Notes under the pieces: generated by a model
Database searches by the model: none
Told to the model about the DNA's origin: nothing
What the model saw: the letters and a program-made list of their open reading frames with translations, nothing else
Program-made: the position numbers and the translations under genes
Part shown: positions 26,327 through 35,377 of the stretch, piece after piece
Layout of the letters: the number at the start of each line of letters is the position of its first letter
How positions within the stretch are numbered: the stretch's first letter is position 1
Source: Mycolicibacterium stellerae
GTDB taxonomy: Bacteria; Actinomycetota; Actinomycetes; Mycobacteriales; Mycobacteriaceae
Direction: 5' to 3'
Length of the DNA: 64,000 nucleotides
Assembly: GCF_003719305.1 (NCBI RefSeq)
Contig: NZ_RARC01000021.1
Span: 1-64,000 of the forward strand

Positions 26327-27604
26327 TCAGTGCCCGACCGCGAGCCGCAGCACGGACTCGTGATAGCTGCTGATGATGGTCGCCGCGACATGCTGCGCGT
26401 CACGGTCGACCCCGAGGAAACGGCCAGAACCCCAGGTGTGCATCCAGGGCAGACCGATGAAGCTCAGCCCGTCCACCCCGGTGACACCGCGGGTCTGCAT
26501 TGGCCGGCCCCCGCCGTCGAATGCGCTGGCTTCGATCCAGCGGTAGTCGGGGCGGTAGCCGATGGCCCACACAATGCTCGTCACACCTTCGGCGGCCAGA
26601 TCCAACCCCGTGGGGTCGGTGTCGGGAGCCCACACCGGGGTGTAGCGCTGCGCCGGCGGCGCGTCGACGCCGGCACGTTCGATGTAGGCGTCGATGTCGG
26701 CGCAGATCGAGTTGTACACCGAATCGGCATGGTCCAGGTGCTTGGTCAGCGTCGGCGCGAACGTCAGCGTGGTGTCCTTGCCGTCGATCAGCGTCCCGTA
26801 CACCCGCATCCCCTCGGCGGCGAACTGGCGCAGGTCGATATCGCGCCCTCCGTCGCGTCCGGTGACGTAGTGATTGGTCTTCTCGATCGCTGCCTTCCCG
26901 CCCGGATACTCCTGGGCGGCTTTGTCATACAGGCCCATATCGGACAGCCAGGTCATGCAGTCGCGACCGCGATAGAACCTGGCCACGCGGGGAGCGTTGC
27001 CCACCGCGAGGTGCACCTGGCGACCCTCCAGATGAAGGTCCTCGGCTATCTGCGCGCCGGACTGGCCGGTGCCGACCACCAGCACCGCACCGTCGGGCAG
27101 TTGGTCGGCGTTGCGGTACTGCTCGGAATGGATCTGCGCGATGGACGGATCGAGCGATCCGGCGAACGCCGGGGTGATCGGCAGCGGGTAGCCGCCCGTC
27201 GCGATGACCGCGTGCTCACAGGTCAGCAGCTGTTCGCCGGCACCCGAACTCAGGGTGAGCTCGAAGCCGCCGTCGGGGTCGTTGCGCAGGCGGGTGACCC
27301 GGGTGTGGGTGCGCACCGGCGCTTCGAAGGTTTTCAACCAGCCGTCGAGCCACTCGACCACCTGGTCGCGGGTCATGAAGCCGTCCGGGTCTGGACCCTC
27401 GTAGGTGTAGCCGGGCAGCCGGCAGTGCCAATTGGGGGTGACCAATGTGAAGTTGTCCCAACGGCTGTCGGACCAGGCGTGCACCGGCGTCTTCGCGTCC
27501 AACACCACATGGTCGATCCCTGCGCGGGAGAGATACCAGCTGACCGAGAGTCCGGCCTGCCCGGCGCCGATGATGGCGACAGGAACATGCTCGCGGGTGC
27601 TCAT
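26327..27604 (-). CDS. nitH: MSMEG_0569-family flavin-dependent oxidoreductase (NitH)
   Basis: 425 residues, FMO-like. FAD-binding GAGQAGLSVSWYLSRAG near residue 13, NAD(P)-binding VVGTGQSGAQIAEDLH near 180, and the ATG/C-terminal motif SIVWAIGYRPDY. Resembles flavin-containing N- or S-oxygenases. It overlaps the MSMEG_0570 gene by ATGA (27601-27604). Works presumably as the oxidative step of the Nit1C pathway. Confidence 0.9.
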   Translation of the reverse strand: MSTREHVPVAIIGAGQAGLSVSWYLSRAGIDHVVLDAKTPVHAWSDSRWDNFTLVTPNWHCRLPGYTYEGPDPDGFMTRDQVVEWLDGWLKTFEAPVRTHTRVTRLRNDPDGGFELTLSSGAGEQLLTCEHAVIATGGYPLPITPAFAGSLDPSIAQIHSEQYRNADQLPDGAVLVVGTGQSGAQIAEDLHLEGRQVHLAVGNAPRVARFYRGRDCMTWLSDMGLYDKAAQEYPGGKAAIEKTNHYVTGRDGGRDIDLRQFAAEGMRVYGTLIDGKDTTLTFAPTLTKHLDHADSVYNSICADIDAYIERAGVDAPPAQRYTPVWAPDTDPTGLDLAAEGVTSIVWAIGYRPDYRWIEASAFDGGGRPMQTRGVTGVDGLSFIGLPWMHTWGSGRFLGVDRDAQHVAATIISSYHESVLRLAVGH

Positions 27605-27897
27605 GCCTGCTCCAGGGCGGGATGCATCGCGGTGACGTGAATCAACGAGGTCGACGGAAATCGGCTTGCGGTGTCGCGGATTTCATCGTTGGTGGCGGCC
27701 GCCGAGGTGCAGGCGAAGCCGAACTTTGCCCGCACCCTGTCACTGGCCACCGCCAACGCCGTCGCCGAGCGGTCCAGGAAGTCGGCCACGGTGTAGCTGG
27801 CGCCGGTGGTCAGATAGTCGTGCATGACCAGGCTGGGCGAGTAGCAGCGCTGCCGGCTTCCGTCGGGCCATTGGAGCTCGAAGGTCATCTCAGGCAT
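27601..27897 (-). CDS. nitG: MSMEG_0570-family nitrogen-starvation response protein (NitG)
   Basis: 98 residues with the family start MPEMTFELQWPDGSRQRCYSPSLVMHDYLTTGASYTVADFLDRS. No catalytic motif or membrane segment is seen; two Cys residues (RCYS, GFACTS). The start overlaps the nitrilase stop by 8 bases (27890-27897). The family is always found in Nit1C-type clusters; the function is unknown. Confidence 0.85.
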   Translation of the reverse strand: MPEMTFELQWPDGSRQRCYSPSLVMHDYLTTGASYTVADFLDRSATALAVASDRVRAKFGFACTSAAATNDEIRDTASRFPSTSLIHVTAMHPALEQA

Positions 27898-28789
27898 GAG
27901 CCAGCTCCTGCCATTTCGCCGTGTCCGTGGTGTCGGTCTGGGTCAATGCCCCATACACATCGGGCCTGCGGTCCCGCAGATGGAACATGCCCGCCCGCAT
28001 GGCGCGGAACGTGCCGTCGATGTCCACTTCGGCCACCGCCATACCGCTGCCGAGAAGCGTTGTGGCGAGCACGTTTCCCCCCGGATCGACCACCTTGGCG
28101 TTGCCGACGTAGCGCAGCGATCCGAAGGTGCCGCTCTGGTTGGACGCCATCCAGAACACCTGGTTGTCCAGGGCGCGGGCGCTGTCGAAGAGATTGAACC
28201 GGTAGGTCCACCGGTCGTCCTGGAGATTCTCAGCGGTGGCGGTGCGCGCCGCAGGCCAGGCCGACAGGCTGGCAATGATCGCAGCGCCCTTGAGCGCCAT
28301 GATCCGCGCCGCCTCCGGGAACGCCTTGTCGTAGCAGATCTGCAGCCCCACCCTGCCTACCGGCGTGTCGAACACGTCGTAGTCGGAACCGGCCGAGTAC
28401 GACATGCCCTCACCGAGGGGTTGGTGCACCTTGCGGTACGTGCCGTAGATCCGGTTGCCGTCGAGAACGGCCGCGGCGTTGTAGCGGGTCTCGCCGTCCT
28501 CGGCCAGTTCGCAGAAGCCGATGGCGATCACCAGGTCGCCGATGATCTGCTGCACCCGGGCGATCTCAGGTCCGTCCAGGCTGATGGCAGGCGGAAGGGA
28601 TCTCGCGGTGGTCTTGACGGTGTCGCCGTGATTGCCCAGCGACGACAGGTATCCGCCGATGGCTGCCTCCGGCAGCACCATGAAGTCGACGCCCCTCTCG
28701 CGCGCCTCGTGGACCAGCGAGGCGATCAGTGCGTAGTTCTGTTCCAGGTCACGGGTGAAGTTTGCCGCGACCGAAGCAAGTGTCGTCAT
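27890..28789 (-). CDS. nitC: Nit6803-type nitrilase (NitC)
   Basis: 299 residues with the full triad: Glu41 (LPEAAIGGY), Lys120 (YRKVHQPLGEG) and Cys152 (LQICYDKAFPE), plus a second Glu in the FPEAAR turn. Nitrilases convert R-CN to the carboxylic acid and ammonia. The NitC clade is linked in Pseudomonas and other bacteria to growth on cyanide and in Synechocystis (sll0784) to nitrogen starvation. It is 32 bases after the Sll0783-like gene and overlaps the next. Confidence 0.9.
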   Translation of the reverse strand: MTTLASVAANFTRDLEQNYALIASLVHEARERGVDFMVLPEAAIGGYLSSLGNHGDTVKTTARSLPPAISLDGPEIARVQQIIGDLVIAIGFCELAEDGETRYNAAAVLDGNRIYGTYRKVHQPLGEGMSYSAGSDYDVFDTPVGRVGLQICYDKAFPEAARIMALKGAAIIASLSAWPAARTATAENLQDDRWTYRFNLFDSARALDNQVFWMASNQSGTFGSLRYVGNAKVVDPGGNVLATTLLGSGMAVAEVDIDGTFRAMRAGMFHLRDRRPDVYGALTQTDTTDTAKWQELAHA

Positions 28790-28821
28790 CTCGAATCCTC
28801 AAGTCCCTCAGTGCTTTCGCG

Positions 28822-29343
28822 TCAGACCATGTAGGTGGAGTTGATGATGGCGCCTTTGCGGGCGTAATGGATGAGCGCGTCCTGCACGTCGAGCGGATGC
28901 GCGGGGATGACTCCCTCGATCAGATCCTCCTCGCGGCCACCGTGCAGCGCCAACCCGAAGCGGCAGCAGAACACGGTGCCGCCCTCACCAATGAAGGTGG
29001 CCAGCGAGTCGTTGATGTTCTGTTCACCGGGGAAGCCGGAGTCGCCGGTCTTCGGAAATCCGCGCGTGGCAAGGCAATTGATGGCGCCGGGGCCATAGAA
29101 GTACAGGGCCGACTCGAATCCCTTACGTAGTGCGCGGGTGGCCTGCAGCACGGCGACGAAGCTCACCGACGACTCATGGGCGATGCCGTGCACCAGGGTG
29201 AAGTAGGACTCGCCACTCTCCGCCTTGTAGTCGGGGAAGATTTTGGTGCCGCCGTAGATATTGGACCCTTTGGGTAGCGACGGGTGGGGGATCTCGCCGA
29301 GCGAAGTCTTGATGTTCTCGGTGATGGAATCGTCAAAAGGCAT
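28822..29343 (-). CDS. nitB: MSMEG_0572/Sll0783-family protein (NitB)
   Basis: 173 residues from ATG 29343, which has GGAGA 8 bases upstream (the frame is open to 29430 but without start signals). Start MPFDDSITENIKTSLGEIPHPSLPKGSNIYGGTKIFPD is characteristic of the family, as is the CCRFGLALHGGREEDLIEGVIPAHPLDVQDALIHYA end. In Synechocystis Sll0783 is induced by nitrogen starvation and affects polyhydroxybutyrate accumulation. First gene of the operon. The Cys pair near residue 125 may bind metal or substrate; the molecular function is unknown. Confidence 0.85.
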   Translation of the reverse strand: MPFDDSITENIKTSLGEIPHPSLPKGSNIYGGTKIFPDYKAESGESYFTLVHGIAHESSVSFVAVLQATRALRKGFESALYFYGPGAINCLATRGFPKTGDSGFPGEQNINDSLATFIGEGGTVFCCRFGLALHGGREEDLIEGVIPAHPLDVQDALIHYARKGAIINSTYMV

Positions 29344-29695
29344 GAGTGTCTCCATAATTCGGTGTCGTGTAGAAGTCTCGCGGCGGATGTGCCTGCAGCC
29401 GAGTCGGATCTTCGGCTGGTTCCCATTCAAGGCCCCGGTGATTACCGATTGGTTAGATGCGGAATACGACTGTGTTAGGACGCGCTCACATCCGAAACAT
29501 CGCGGTAATACACGCCCGTGCCGGTGGCATCTCCCGCGCCCTCGCCGTTAGCAAGGAGGGCCTCCATCATGCGAACGGCGTTGTTGCCCACTGCAAAGGG
29601 GTCCAAAACTCGCTGGACCTAGTGCCGTACGCGTAGGGCCGAAACTACGGGTCTTCCGGGTCGGGCCTGTTCTCGATCAATTTCTTCAGCCTTAC
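29344..29695. promoter_or_regulatory. Upstream region of the Nit1C operon
   Basis: 352 bases between the operon start and the stop of the DUF2786 gene, with no gene. It must hold the operon promoter. GAAAC-N6-GTAAT at 29494-29509 resembles the two half-sites (GNNAC type, 6-base gap) of actinobacterial GlnR boxes, which would fit nitrogen-starvation control, but match quality is only moderate. No riboswitch seen. Confidence 0.35.
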
Positions 29696-30988
29696 TTAGC
29701 CCGCGATCGAGTCTCGGACGTCGAGCATCGCCGTGTCGGCCGCCGCGCGCCCTGCGCCCAGTCCGACGGAGTCGTAGGCAGCCAGCGGGCTGGCGACCGT
29801 GTTCGGGAACAGCCGGGTGAACTGCTCGTCGGCCGCGCGGTTGCGTGCTGCCAGCACGGGCAGCAGCCGGTCGTCGCGTCGCAGTTCTTCGGTGACCGAC
29901 GAACTGGTGGCGGCCAGCCGCTCCCCGATACGAGTCGCGTAGGCGACCAGGAAGGAGAACCGGAACGACTTCGTGCGCGACTGGCCCCGAACACCGTGCC
30001 GGCGTCCGGCGACCAACATGGCCCGGCTTGCCTGCATCAGCAGTGAGGTGGTGAGCAGATCGACCAGATCCAGGTCGGTCTCCGCACCGACGGTGACGAC
30101 ACAGCCCAGGTCCTTGATCCAGACGGTGCGGCAGCGATTGGCCTGGGCGACGGCCTGCACAAGCGCCACCTTTGCAGCCACGTAGGGGTTGTCGATCCAG
30201 ACCCTGCGCGCCGCGGCGATGGACGGGCGTCCGCGGTCGTGATCGGCGACCGCCTCGCGCAAAGAGTGCCGGACCATGAGCGCCTGCGCCTTGGCTGACA
30301 GCGCCTCGGCCTCGTCGGGGTATTCGGTGGCCTCGGCCTTGGCCAGCAACGCGCGCACCCGAGCGAGCATCTTCTCATCGACCTCGCCGGCCACCGCGGA
30401 TAGCTGCCGGTGTGAGCCCGGCAGTGGAAGCAGGGCCTGGATCGCGGGGATCCTCCCCAGCAGGTGCAGCACCTGAAGAACTGCGGTCAATGCGGCGCGC
30501 TCGCCAGCGGAATGTGATGCAGCCCATCGCGACATCTGCGGCGCGGGCGCCGACGGGCCAACCGCCGCCGAGATGTCGGCGAGACCGGCGCGCCACCGGG
30601 GGTGCAGCGTCGCCTCCGAGTATCGCCGGGACTCCAGCACGATGGCCTCATCGAGGTAGCGCACGGTGGCCGCGGCCACCCTGCGGTGCGCAATCTCGTG
30701 CAGGTCCGTCGGCGACCACCCGTGCTCCCATGCCGCTCGGATCGCCTCCTGCACGGCGAGGTCGGCGGCAACATCGAGTTCGCGCTCGTAACCGCGGGAC
30801 TGCTCCAAAAGCTCGGCCGCGCGCCATGGCGTGGGGACGTTCGCAGCCGTACTCAATGCGATGACGAGGCGTTCGAGGATCTGCGCCCGATCCGGTCCCG
30901 GGTCTGGCCGGATGCGTTCGCGTTCAGTGGCTGTCCGGCCCCGTTGCTTCTGCTTAGCCGACCGTCGCTCGCGGTTGCGCTTGCCCAT
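29696..30988 (-). CDS. DUF2786 domain protein
   Basis: 430 residues from ATG 30988; the frame continues upstream to 31363 but that part has no start signal and unlike composition. The N-terminus is very basic (MGKRNRERRSAKQKQRGR). DUF2786 lies at about 215-255 (DEKMLARVRALLAKAEATEYPDEAEALSAKAQALMVRHSL). A C-terminal domain of about 170 residues follows. DUF2786 occurs in phage and bacterial proteins, function unknown. It is divergent from the topoisomerase pair. Confidence 0.8.
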   Translation of the reverse strand: MGKRNRERRSAKQKQRGRTATERERIRPDPGPDRAQILERLVIALSTAANVPTPWRAAELLEQSRGYERELDVAADLAVQEAIRAAWEHGWSPTDLHEIAHRRVAAATVRYLDEAIVLESRRYSEATLHPRWRAGLADISAAVGPSAPAPQMSRWAASHSAGERAALTAVLQVLHLLGRIPAIQALLPLPGSHRQLSAVAGEVDEKMLARVRALLAKAEATEYPDEAEALSAKAQALMVRHSLREAVADHDRGRPSIAAARRVWIDNPYVAAKVALVQAVAQANRCRTVWIKDLGCVVTVGAETDLDLVDLLTTSLLMQASRAMLVAGRRHGVRGQSRTKSFRFSFLVAYATRIGERLAATSSSVTEELRRDDRLLPVLAARNRAADEQFTRLFPNTVASPLAAYDSVGLGAGRAAADTAMLDVRDSIAG

Positions 30989-31183
30989 GTCCGCAAGTGT
31001 GATGCGCGGGTCTGACAGTCGATGAAGGGCGCGCGCGACACAGGCTGGGCACGAGCGACGGGGATGGAAGACGACACGGACACAGACGATGCGGTCAGGT
31101 GTCGGGGAGTCGGGGCAGAATGCGTACGCCACCCGTGCTGCCCCAACCTCGGCACGACTCTGCCCTGATGGAAAGGACCAGCA

Positions 31184-33217
31184 GTGAGCTACACCGCCGC
31201 CGACATCACCGAGCTCGACGATGTCCAGCACACGCGTCTGCGGCCTGCGGTGAATCTTGGTCTGGACGTGCTCAACACCGCGCTGCGCGAGCTGGTGGAC
31301 AACGCGATCGAAGAGGTCGCCGATCCGAGTCACGGCGGTTCGACGGTGACGATCACCTTGCACGTCGACGGATCTGTCAGCGTTGCCGACGACGGCCGCG
31401 GCCTACCGGTCGACTCAGACCCCGTAAACGGGAAGAACGGCATCGTCAAGACGCTTGGCACCGCACGGGCGGGTGGCAAGTTCTCCGCACACTCCGATGC
31501 GACCAGCACCGGGGCCGGTCTGAATGGGATCGGCGCCGCAGCAGCGGTGTTCATCTCCGCGCGTACCGACGTGACAGTCCGCCGCGCAGGCAAGACCTAC
31601 TTGCAGAGTTTCGGCGGCGGCTACCCCGGCGAGTTCGAGGGCAAGGACTTCGACCCGAACGCCACGTTCACTCGGGCCGACACGCAGAAGCTGCGCGGCT
31701 CCGGCAACCGCCAACCCCACGCGCACGGCACCACGGTGCGGATCCTGTTCGACCCGGTGGTGGTGCCGGATTCCAGCATCGACATCGGCGAGGTGCTGCT
31801 GCGGGCGCACGCCGCGGCGCGGATGTCGCCTGGAGTTCACCTCGTGGTCGTCGACGAAGGCTGGCCCGGCGATGAGGTCAGGCCCGAGTTGCTCGAGCAG
31901 TTCAGCGGCCCGTGGGGCACCGAGCCACTGCTGGACCTCATGTGTGCCGCCGGCGACACCTCCGTGCCGACCGTGCGGGCCACCGTGGAGGGCCGCGGCG
32001 AGTACACCACCGGGCGTGGCCCTACTCCTTTCCGCTGGTCGCTGAGCGCGGGACCTGCTGAACCGGCCACCGTGGCCGCGTTCTGCAACACCGTGCGTAC
32101 CCCCGGCGGTGGATCCCATCTGACGGCCGCGGTCAAGGGGCTGTCAGAAGCGTTGGCAGAACGGGCTTCCCGGATCCGCGACTTGGGCCTGGCTAAAGGC
32201 GAGGAGGGCCCGGAGCCGCAGGATTTCGCAGCAGTCACCGCGCTGGCCGTCGACACCCGCGCACCTGACGTGTCGTGGGACTCCCAGGCCAAGACCGCGG
32301 TGTCGTCGCGGTCACTGAACGTGGCGATGGCCCCCGACGTGGCGCGGGGCGTCACCATCTGGGCGGCCAACCCCGCCAACGCCGATACCGTGACGCTGTG
32401 GACCAAGCTGGCCCTCGAGTCCGCAAGGGCACGGCGCAGCGCCGAGGGCGCGAAGGCCCGCTCCAGGGCGGCATCGAAGGCCAAGGGTCTAGGGACGAAT
32501 CTGTCGCTGCCCCCGAAGCTACTGCCCAGCCGGGAGACCGGCCGTGGGTCGGGCGCCGAACTGTTCCTGTGTGAGGGCGACTCGGCCCTGGGCACGATCA
32601 AGGCGGCCAGGGACGCGACGTTCCAGGCCGCCTTCCCGCTGAAGGGTAAGCCTCCCAACGTGTTCGGATTCACTGTGAGCAAGGCACGGGTCAAGGACGA
32701 GTTCGACTCGATCGAACGCATCCTGGGCTGCGGGGTACGTGACCACTGCGACCCGGAAGCGTGCCGGTACGACCGGATCCTGTTCGCCTCCGACGCCGAC
32801 CCCGACGGAGGCAACATCAACTCGAGCCTCATCTCGATGTTCCTGGACTTCTATCGGCCACTCGTCGACGCCGGGATGGTTTACGTGACGCTGCCACCGC
32901 TTTTCGTCGTCAAGGACGGGACTCAGCGGGTGTACTGCCAGGACGAGTCCGAGCGCGACGCCGCCGTAGCTCAGATGAAGGCCACGTCCAAACGCAGGGT
33001 GGAAGTGCAGCGCAACAAGGGACTCGGCGAGATGGACGCCGACGACTTCTGGAACACCGTGCTGGATCCGCAGCGGCGCACCGTGATTCGCGTACATCTC
33101 GATGACGGTGAGAAGAATCTGCATCACACTCTGTTCGGCGGGCCGCCGGAGGGCCGACGCACGTGGATGGCCGATGTCGCCTCCCGTGTCGACACCTCAT
33201 CGCTGGACCTCGACTAG
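31184..33217 (+). CDS. GyrB/ParE-like subunit of a type IIA topoisomerase
   Basis: 677 residues. GHKL ATPase about 20-200: ELVDNAIEEV (ATP-site Asn/Glu), VADDGRGLPV and STGAGLNGIGAAA; the transducer has SQAKTAV (the conserved Gln-x-Lys loop). Toprim: LFLCEGDSALGTIKAARD at about 460 and FASDADPDGGNINSSLISMF (metal Asp residues). It lacks the GyrB tail insert. Not the housekeeping gyrase, whose genes lie by dnaA; it resembles the second M. smegmatis type II enzyme (TopoN/TopoM), reported to introduce positive supercoils. GTG start, GGAAAGGA upstream; the GyrA-like subunit follows after 9 bases. Confidence 0.85.
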   Translation: MSYTAADITELDDVQHTRLRPAVNLGLDVLNTALRELVDNAIEEVADPSHGGSTVTITLHVDGSVSVADDGRGLPVDSDPVNGKNGIVKTLGTARAGGKFSAHSDATSTGAGLNGIGAAAAVFISARTDVTVRRAGKTYLQSFGGGYPGEFEGKDFDPNATFTRADTQKLRGSGNRQPHAHGTTVRILFDPVVVPDSSIDIGEVLLRAHAAARMSPGVHLVVVDEGWPGDEVRPELLEQFSGPWGTEPLLDLMCAAGDTSVPTVRATVEGRGEYTTGRGPTPFRWSLSAGPAEPATVAAFCNTVRTPGGGSHLTAAVKGLSEALAERASRIRDLGLAKGEEGPEPQDFAAVTALAVDTRAPDVSWDSQAKTAVSSRSLNVAMAPDVARGVTIWAANPANADTVTLWTKLALESARARRSAEGAKARSRAASKAKGLGTNLSLPPKLLPSRETGRGSGAELFLCEGDSALGTIKAARDATFQAAFPLKGKPPNVFGFTVSKARVKDEFDSIERILGCGVRDHCDPEACRYDRILFASDADPDGGNINSSLISMFLDFYRPLVDAGMVYVTLPPLFVVKDGTQRVYCQDESERDAAVAQMKATSKRRVEVQRNKGLGEMDADDFWNTVLDPQRRTVIRVHLDDGEKNLHHTLFGGPPEGRRTWMADVASRVDTSSLDLD

Positions 33218-33226
33218 GAGCGCACC

Positions 33227-35377
33227 GTGACCGCCGTTATCGAACAGAACCCCGACCTGGTGCTCGACCAGAGCGCCGACGATTACTGGAACCGCTACCA
33301 ACTGACCTTCGCGCTCTACAGCGTCAGCGACCGCGCCATCCCGTCCGCGTTCGACGGTCTCAAGCCGGGCCAGCGGCGCCTGCTCTACCAGATGCACGAC
33401 TCGAAACTCCTTCCCGGCAACAAGCCGCAGAAGTCGTCCAAGGTCTGCTCGGCGGTCACGGGAAACCTGCACCCCCACGGCGGTGCGTCGATGTACGGCG
33501 CCGCGGCGCTGATGGCCGCTGAATTCCAGCGCGTGAAAGTCATTGACGGACAGGGGGCGTTCCCCCGCATCCAGGGTGACATCCCCGCGGCCGACCGCTA
33601 CACCGAAATGCGGCTGTCGGCACCCGGTGCCGCGCTGACCGCCGAACTCGACGATCACGCCGTACCGATGGTGCAGACGTTCGACGGCGAGTGGACCGAG
33701 CCGACGATGCTGCCTGCGCAGTGGCCGGTGCTGCTGTGCAACGGCGCCGTTGGCATCGCCGAGGGTTGGGCCACCAAGGTGCCTGCGCACAATCCCCGCG
33801 AAGTGATGGCGGCCTGTCGGGCGCTGCTGGCCAGGCCTAACACGACGGACGACACGTTGGTCAAGCTGATTCCGGGCCCCGACTGGGGATGTGGGGCCAC
33901 CGTGGTCGGCACGGCCGGACTTCGGGAGTACATCACCACGGGCCGCGGCGCGTTCACAGTGCGCGGCACCGTGTCGGTCGACGGCAAGCACTGCATCATC
34001 ACCGAGCTGCCGCCCGGCGTCGCGAGTAACACCGTGCAGGACCGGATCCGGGCTTTGGTCGAGTCCGGCGAGATGTCGGGGGTGGCCGATATGTCCGATC
34101 TGACAGACCGCCGCAACGGGTTGCGCATCGTGGTCACGGCCAAACGCGGCCACAGTGCCGAGACGATCCGCGACCAGCTGCTCGCTCTGACCCCGTTGGA
34201 ATCGACCTTCGCCGCCAGCCTGGTCGCGCTCGATGAGGACCGGGTGCCGCGCTGGTGGTCGGTGCGGGAACTGATCTCCGCATTCCTGCACCTGCGCGAT
34301 TCGGTGGTGCTGCGGCGAAGTGAGTACCGACTGGACAAGGTCACCGCGCGACGCCATCTGGTGGCGGGCCTGATGACCATCCACCTGGATATCGACGCCG
34401 CGGTGGCGGTGATCCGCGGCTCCGACACTGTCGACGATGCGCGACAGGGGCTGCAGGAGCGGTTCAAGATCGATGAGGAGCAGGCCAATTATGTTCTAGG
34501 GCTTCAGCTTCGGCGGCTGACCAAGCTCGACGTGATTGAACTGCAGGCTGAAGCAGAGAAGCTGGATGCCGAGTTCGCGGCGCTGACCGAGCTGGTGTCC
34601 AACCCCGACGCGCGCAGGAAGGTGATCGACCAGGAGTTGGTGGAGACCGCCAAACTGTTCAAAGGCCCCGAGTTCGATCGGCGCACCGTGCTGGACTACG
34701 AAGCCACCCCTGTGACGTCCGGCTCCGACGAGGACGGGCCGCGCGAGCGAAAGGTCAACGCCGCCTGGCGGCTTGACGATCGGGGTGTGTTCTCCGACAG
34801 CGACGGAGACCTACTCACCTCGGGTCTGGGATGGGCGGTGTGGACCGACGGACGTGTCAAGTTCACCACGGGTAGCGGTCTGCCCTACAAGATCCGCGAC
34901 ATTCCGGTGGCTCCGGACATCATCGGGCTGTTGCGTTCAGGCGTGTTGGCCGATGGATATCACCTGGCTATGGTGACTCGGCGCGGGAAGGTTCTGCGGA
35001 TCGACCCCGCTGCGGTGAATCCGCAGGGCGCGGCCGGCAACGGGGTGGCCGGCGTGAAGCTGGCAGACGATGGCGACGAGGTAATCGCCGCGCTTCCCAT
35101 TTCGGGTGAGAACGGCGAGGCCATCTTGTCCAAGTCCGAAAAGGGTTGGAAGGTCACCGAAGTCGCCGACATTCCGGTGAAGGGTCGCGGTGGTGCCGGC
35201 GTCGGATTCCATCCGTTCATCAAGGGCGAGGACGCAGTGCTGTCTGCGTCGATCTCGGCGACCGGGTTCGTGCGGGGCAGGAAGTCTGTGCGCGCTGAGA
35301 AGCGCGCGAAATCGACGATCAAGGGGTCAGGCGGGGATGTGACGCCTGCCGCCTACGGTGCCCGACTCGCCACCTAG
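33227..35377 (+). CDS. GyrA/ParC-like subunit of a type IIA topoisomerase
   Basis: 716 residues from GTG 33227. Winged-helix CAP domain with SAFDGLKPGQRRLLYQMHDSK and catalytic Tyr125 in PAADRYTEMRLS; the preceding HPHGGASMYGAAALMA matches the QRDR region of gyrase but with Ala in ASMYGA positions. Coiled-coil and C-gate follow, then a short C-terminal propeller-like region without a clear GyrA box (QRRGGKG), like ParC. It pairs with the GyrB-like gene. The stop shares CTAG with the convergent peptidase-like gene. Confidence 0.85.
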   Translation: MTAVIEQNPDLVLDQSADDYWNRYQLTFALYSVSDRAIPSAFDGLKPGQRRLLYQMHDSKLLPGNKPQKSSKVCSAVTGNLHPHGGASMYGAAALMAAEFQRVKVIDGQGAFPRIQGDIPAADRYTEMRLSAPGAALTAELDDHAVPMVQTFDGEWTEPTMLPAQWPVLLCNGAVGIAEGWATKVPAHNPREVMAACRALLARPNTTDDTLVKLIPGPDWGCGATVVGTAGLREYITTGRGAFTVRGTVSVDGKHCIITELPPGVASNTVQDRIRALVESGEMSGVADMSDLTDRRNGLRIVVTAKRGHSAETIRDQLLALTPLESTFAASLVALDEDRVPRWWSVRELISAFLHLRDSVVLRRSEYRLDKVTARRHLVAGLMTIHLDIDAAVAVIRGSDTVDDARQGLQERFKIDEEQANYVLGLQLRRLTKLDVIELQAEAEKLDAEFAALTELVSNPDARRKVIDQELVETAKLFKGPEFDRRTVLDYEATPVTSGSDEDGPRERKVNAAWRLDDRGVFSDSDGDLLTSGLGWAVWTDGRVKFTTGSGLPYKIRDIPVAPDIIGLLRSGVLADGYHLAMVTRRGKVLRIDPAAVNPQGAAGNGVAGVKLADDGDEVIAALPISGENGEAILSKSEKGWKVTEVADIPVKGRGGAGVGFHPFIKGEDAVLSASISATGFVRGRKSVRAEKRAKSTIKGSGGDVTPAAYGARLAT

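Noticed and set aside
26309..27640. 443-codon plus-strand frame opposite the flavin oxidoreductase
   Set aside because: Antisense shadow; no family motifs, and the minus strand carries FAD and NAD motifs with a consistent operon.
29692..31363. N-terminal extension of the DUF2786 protein to 31363
   Set aside because: The extra residues would overlap the topoisomerase gene antisense, and a well-placed ATG lies at 30988.
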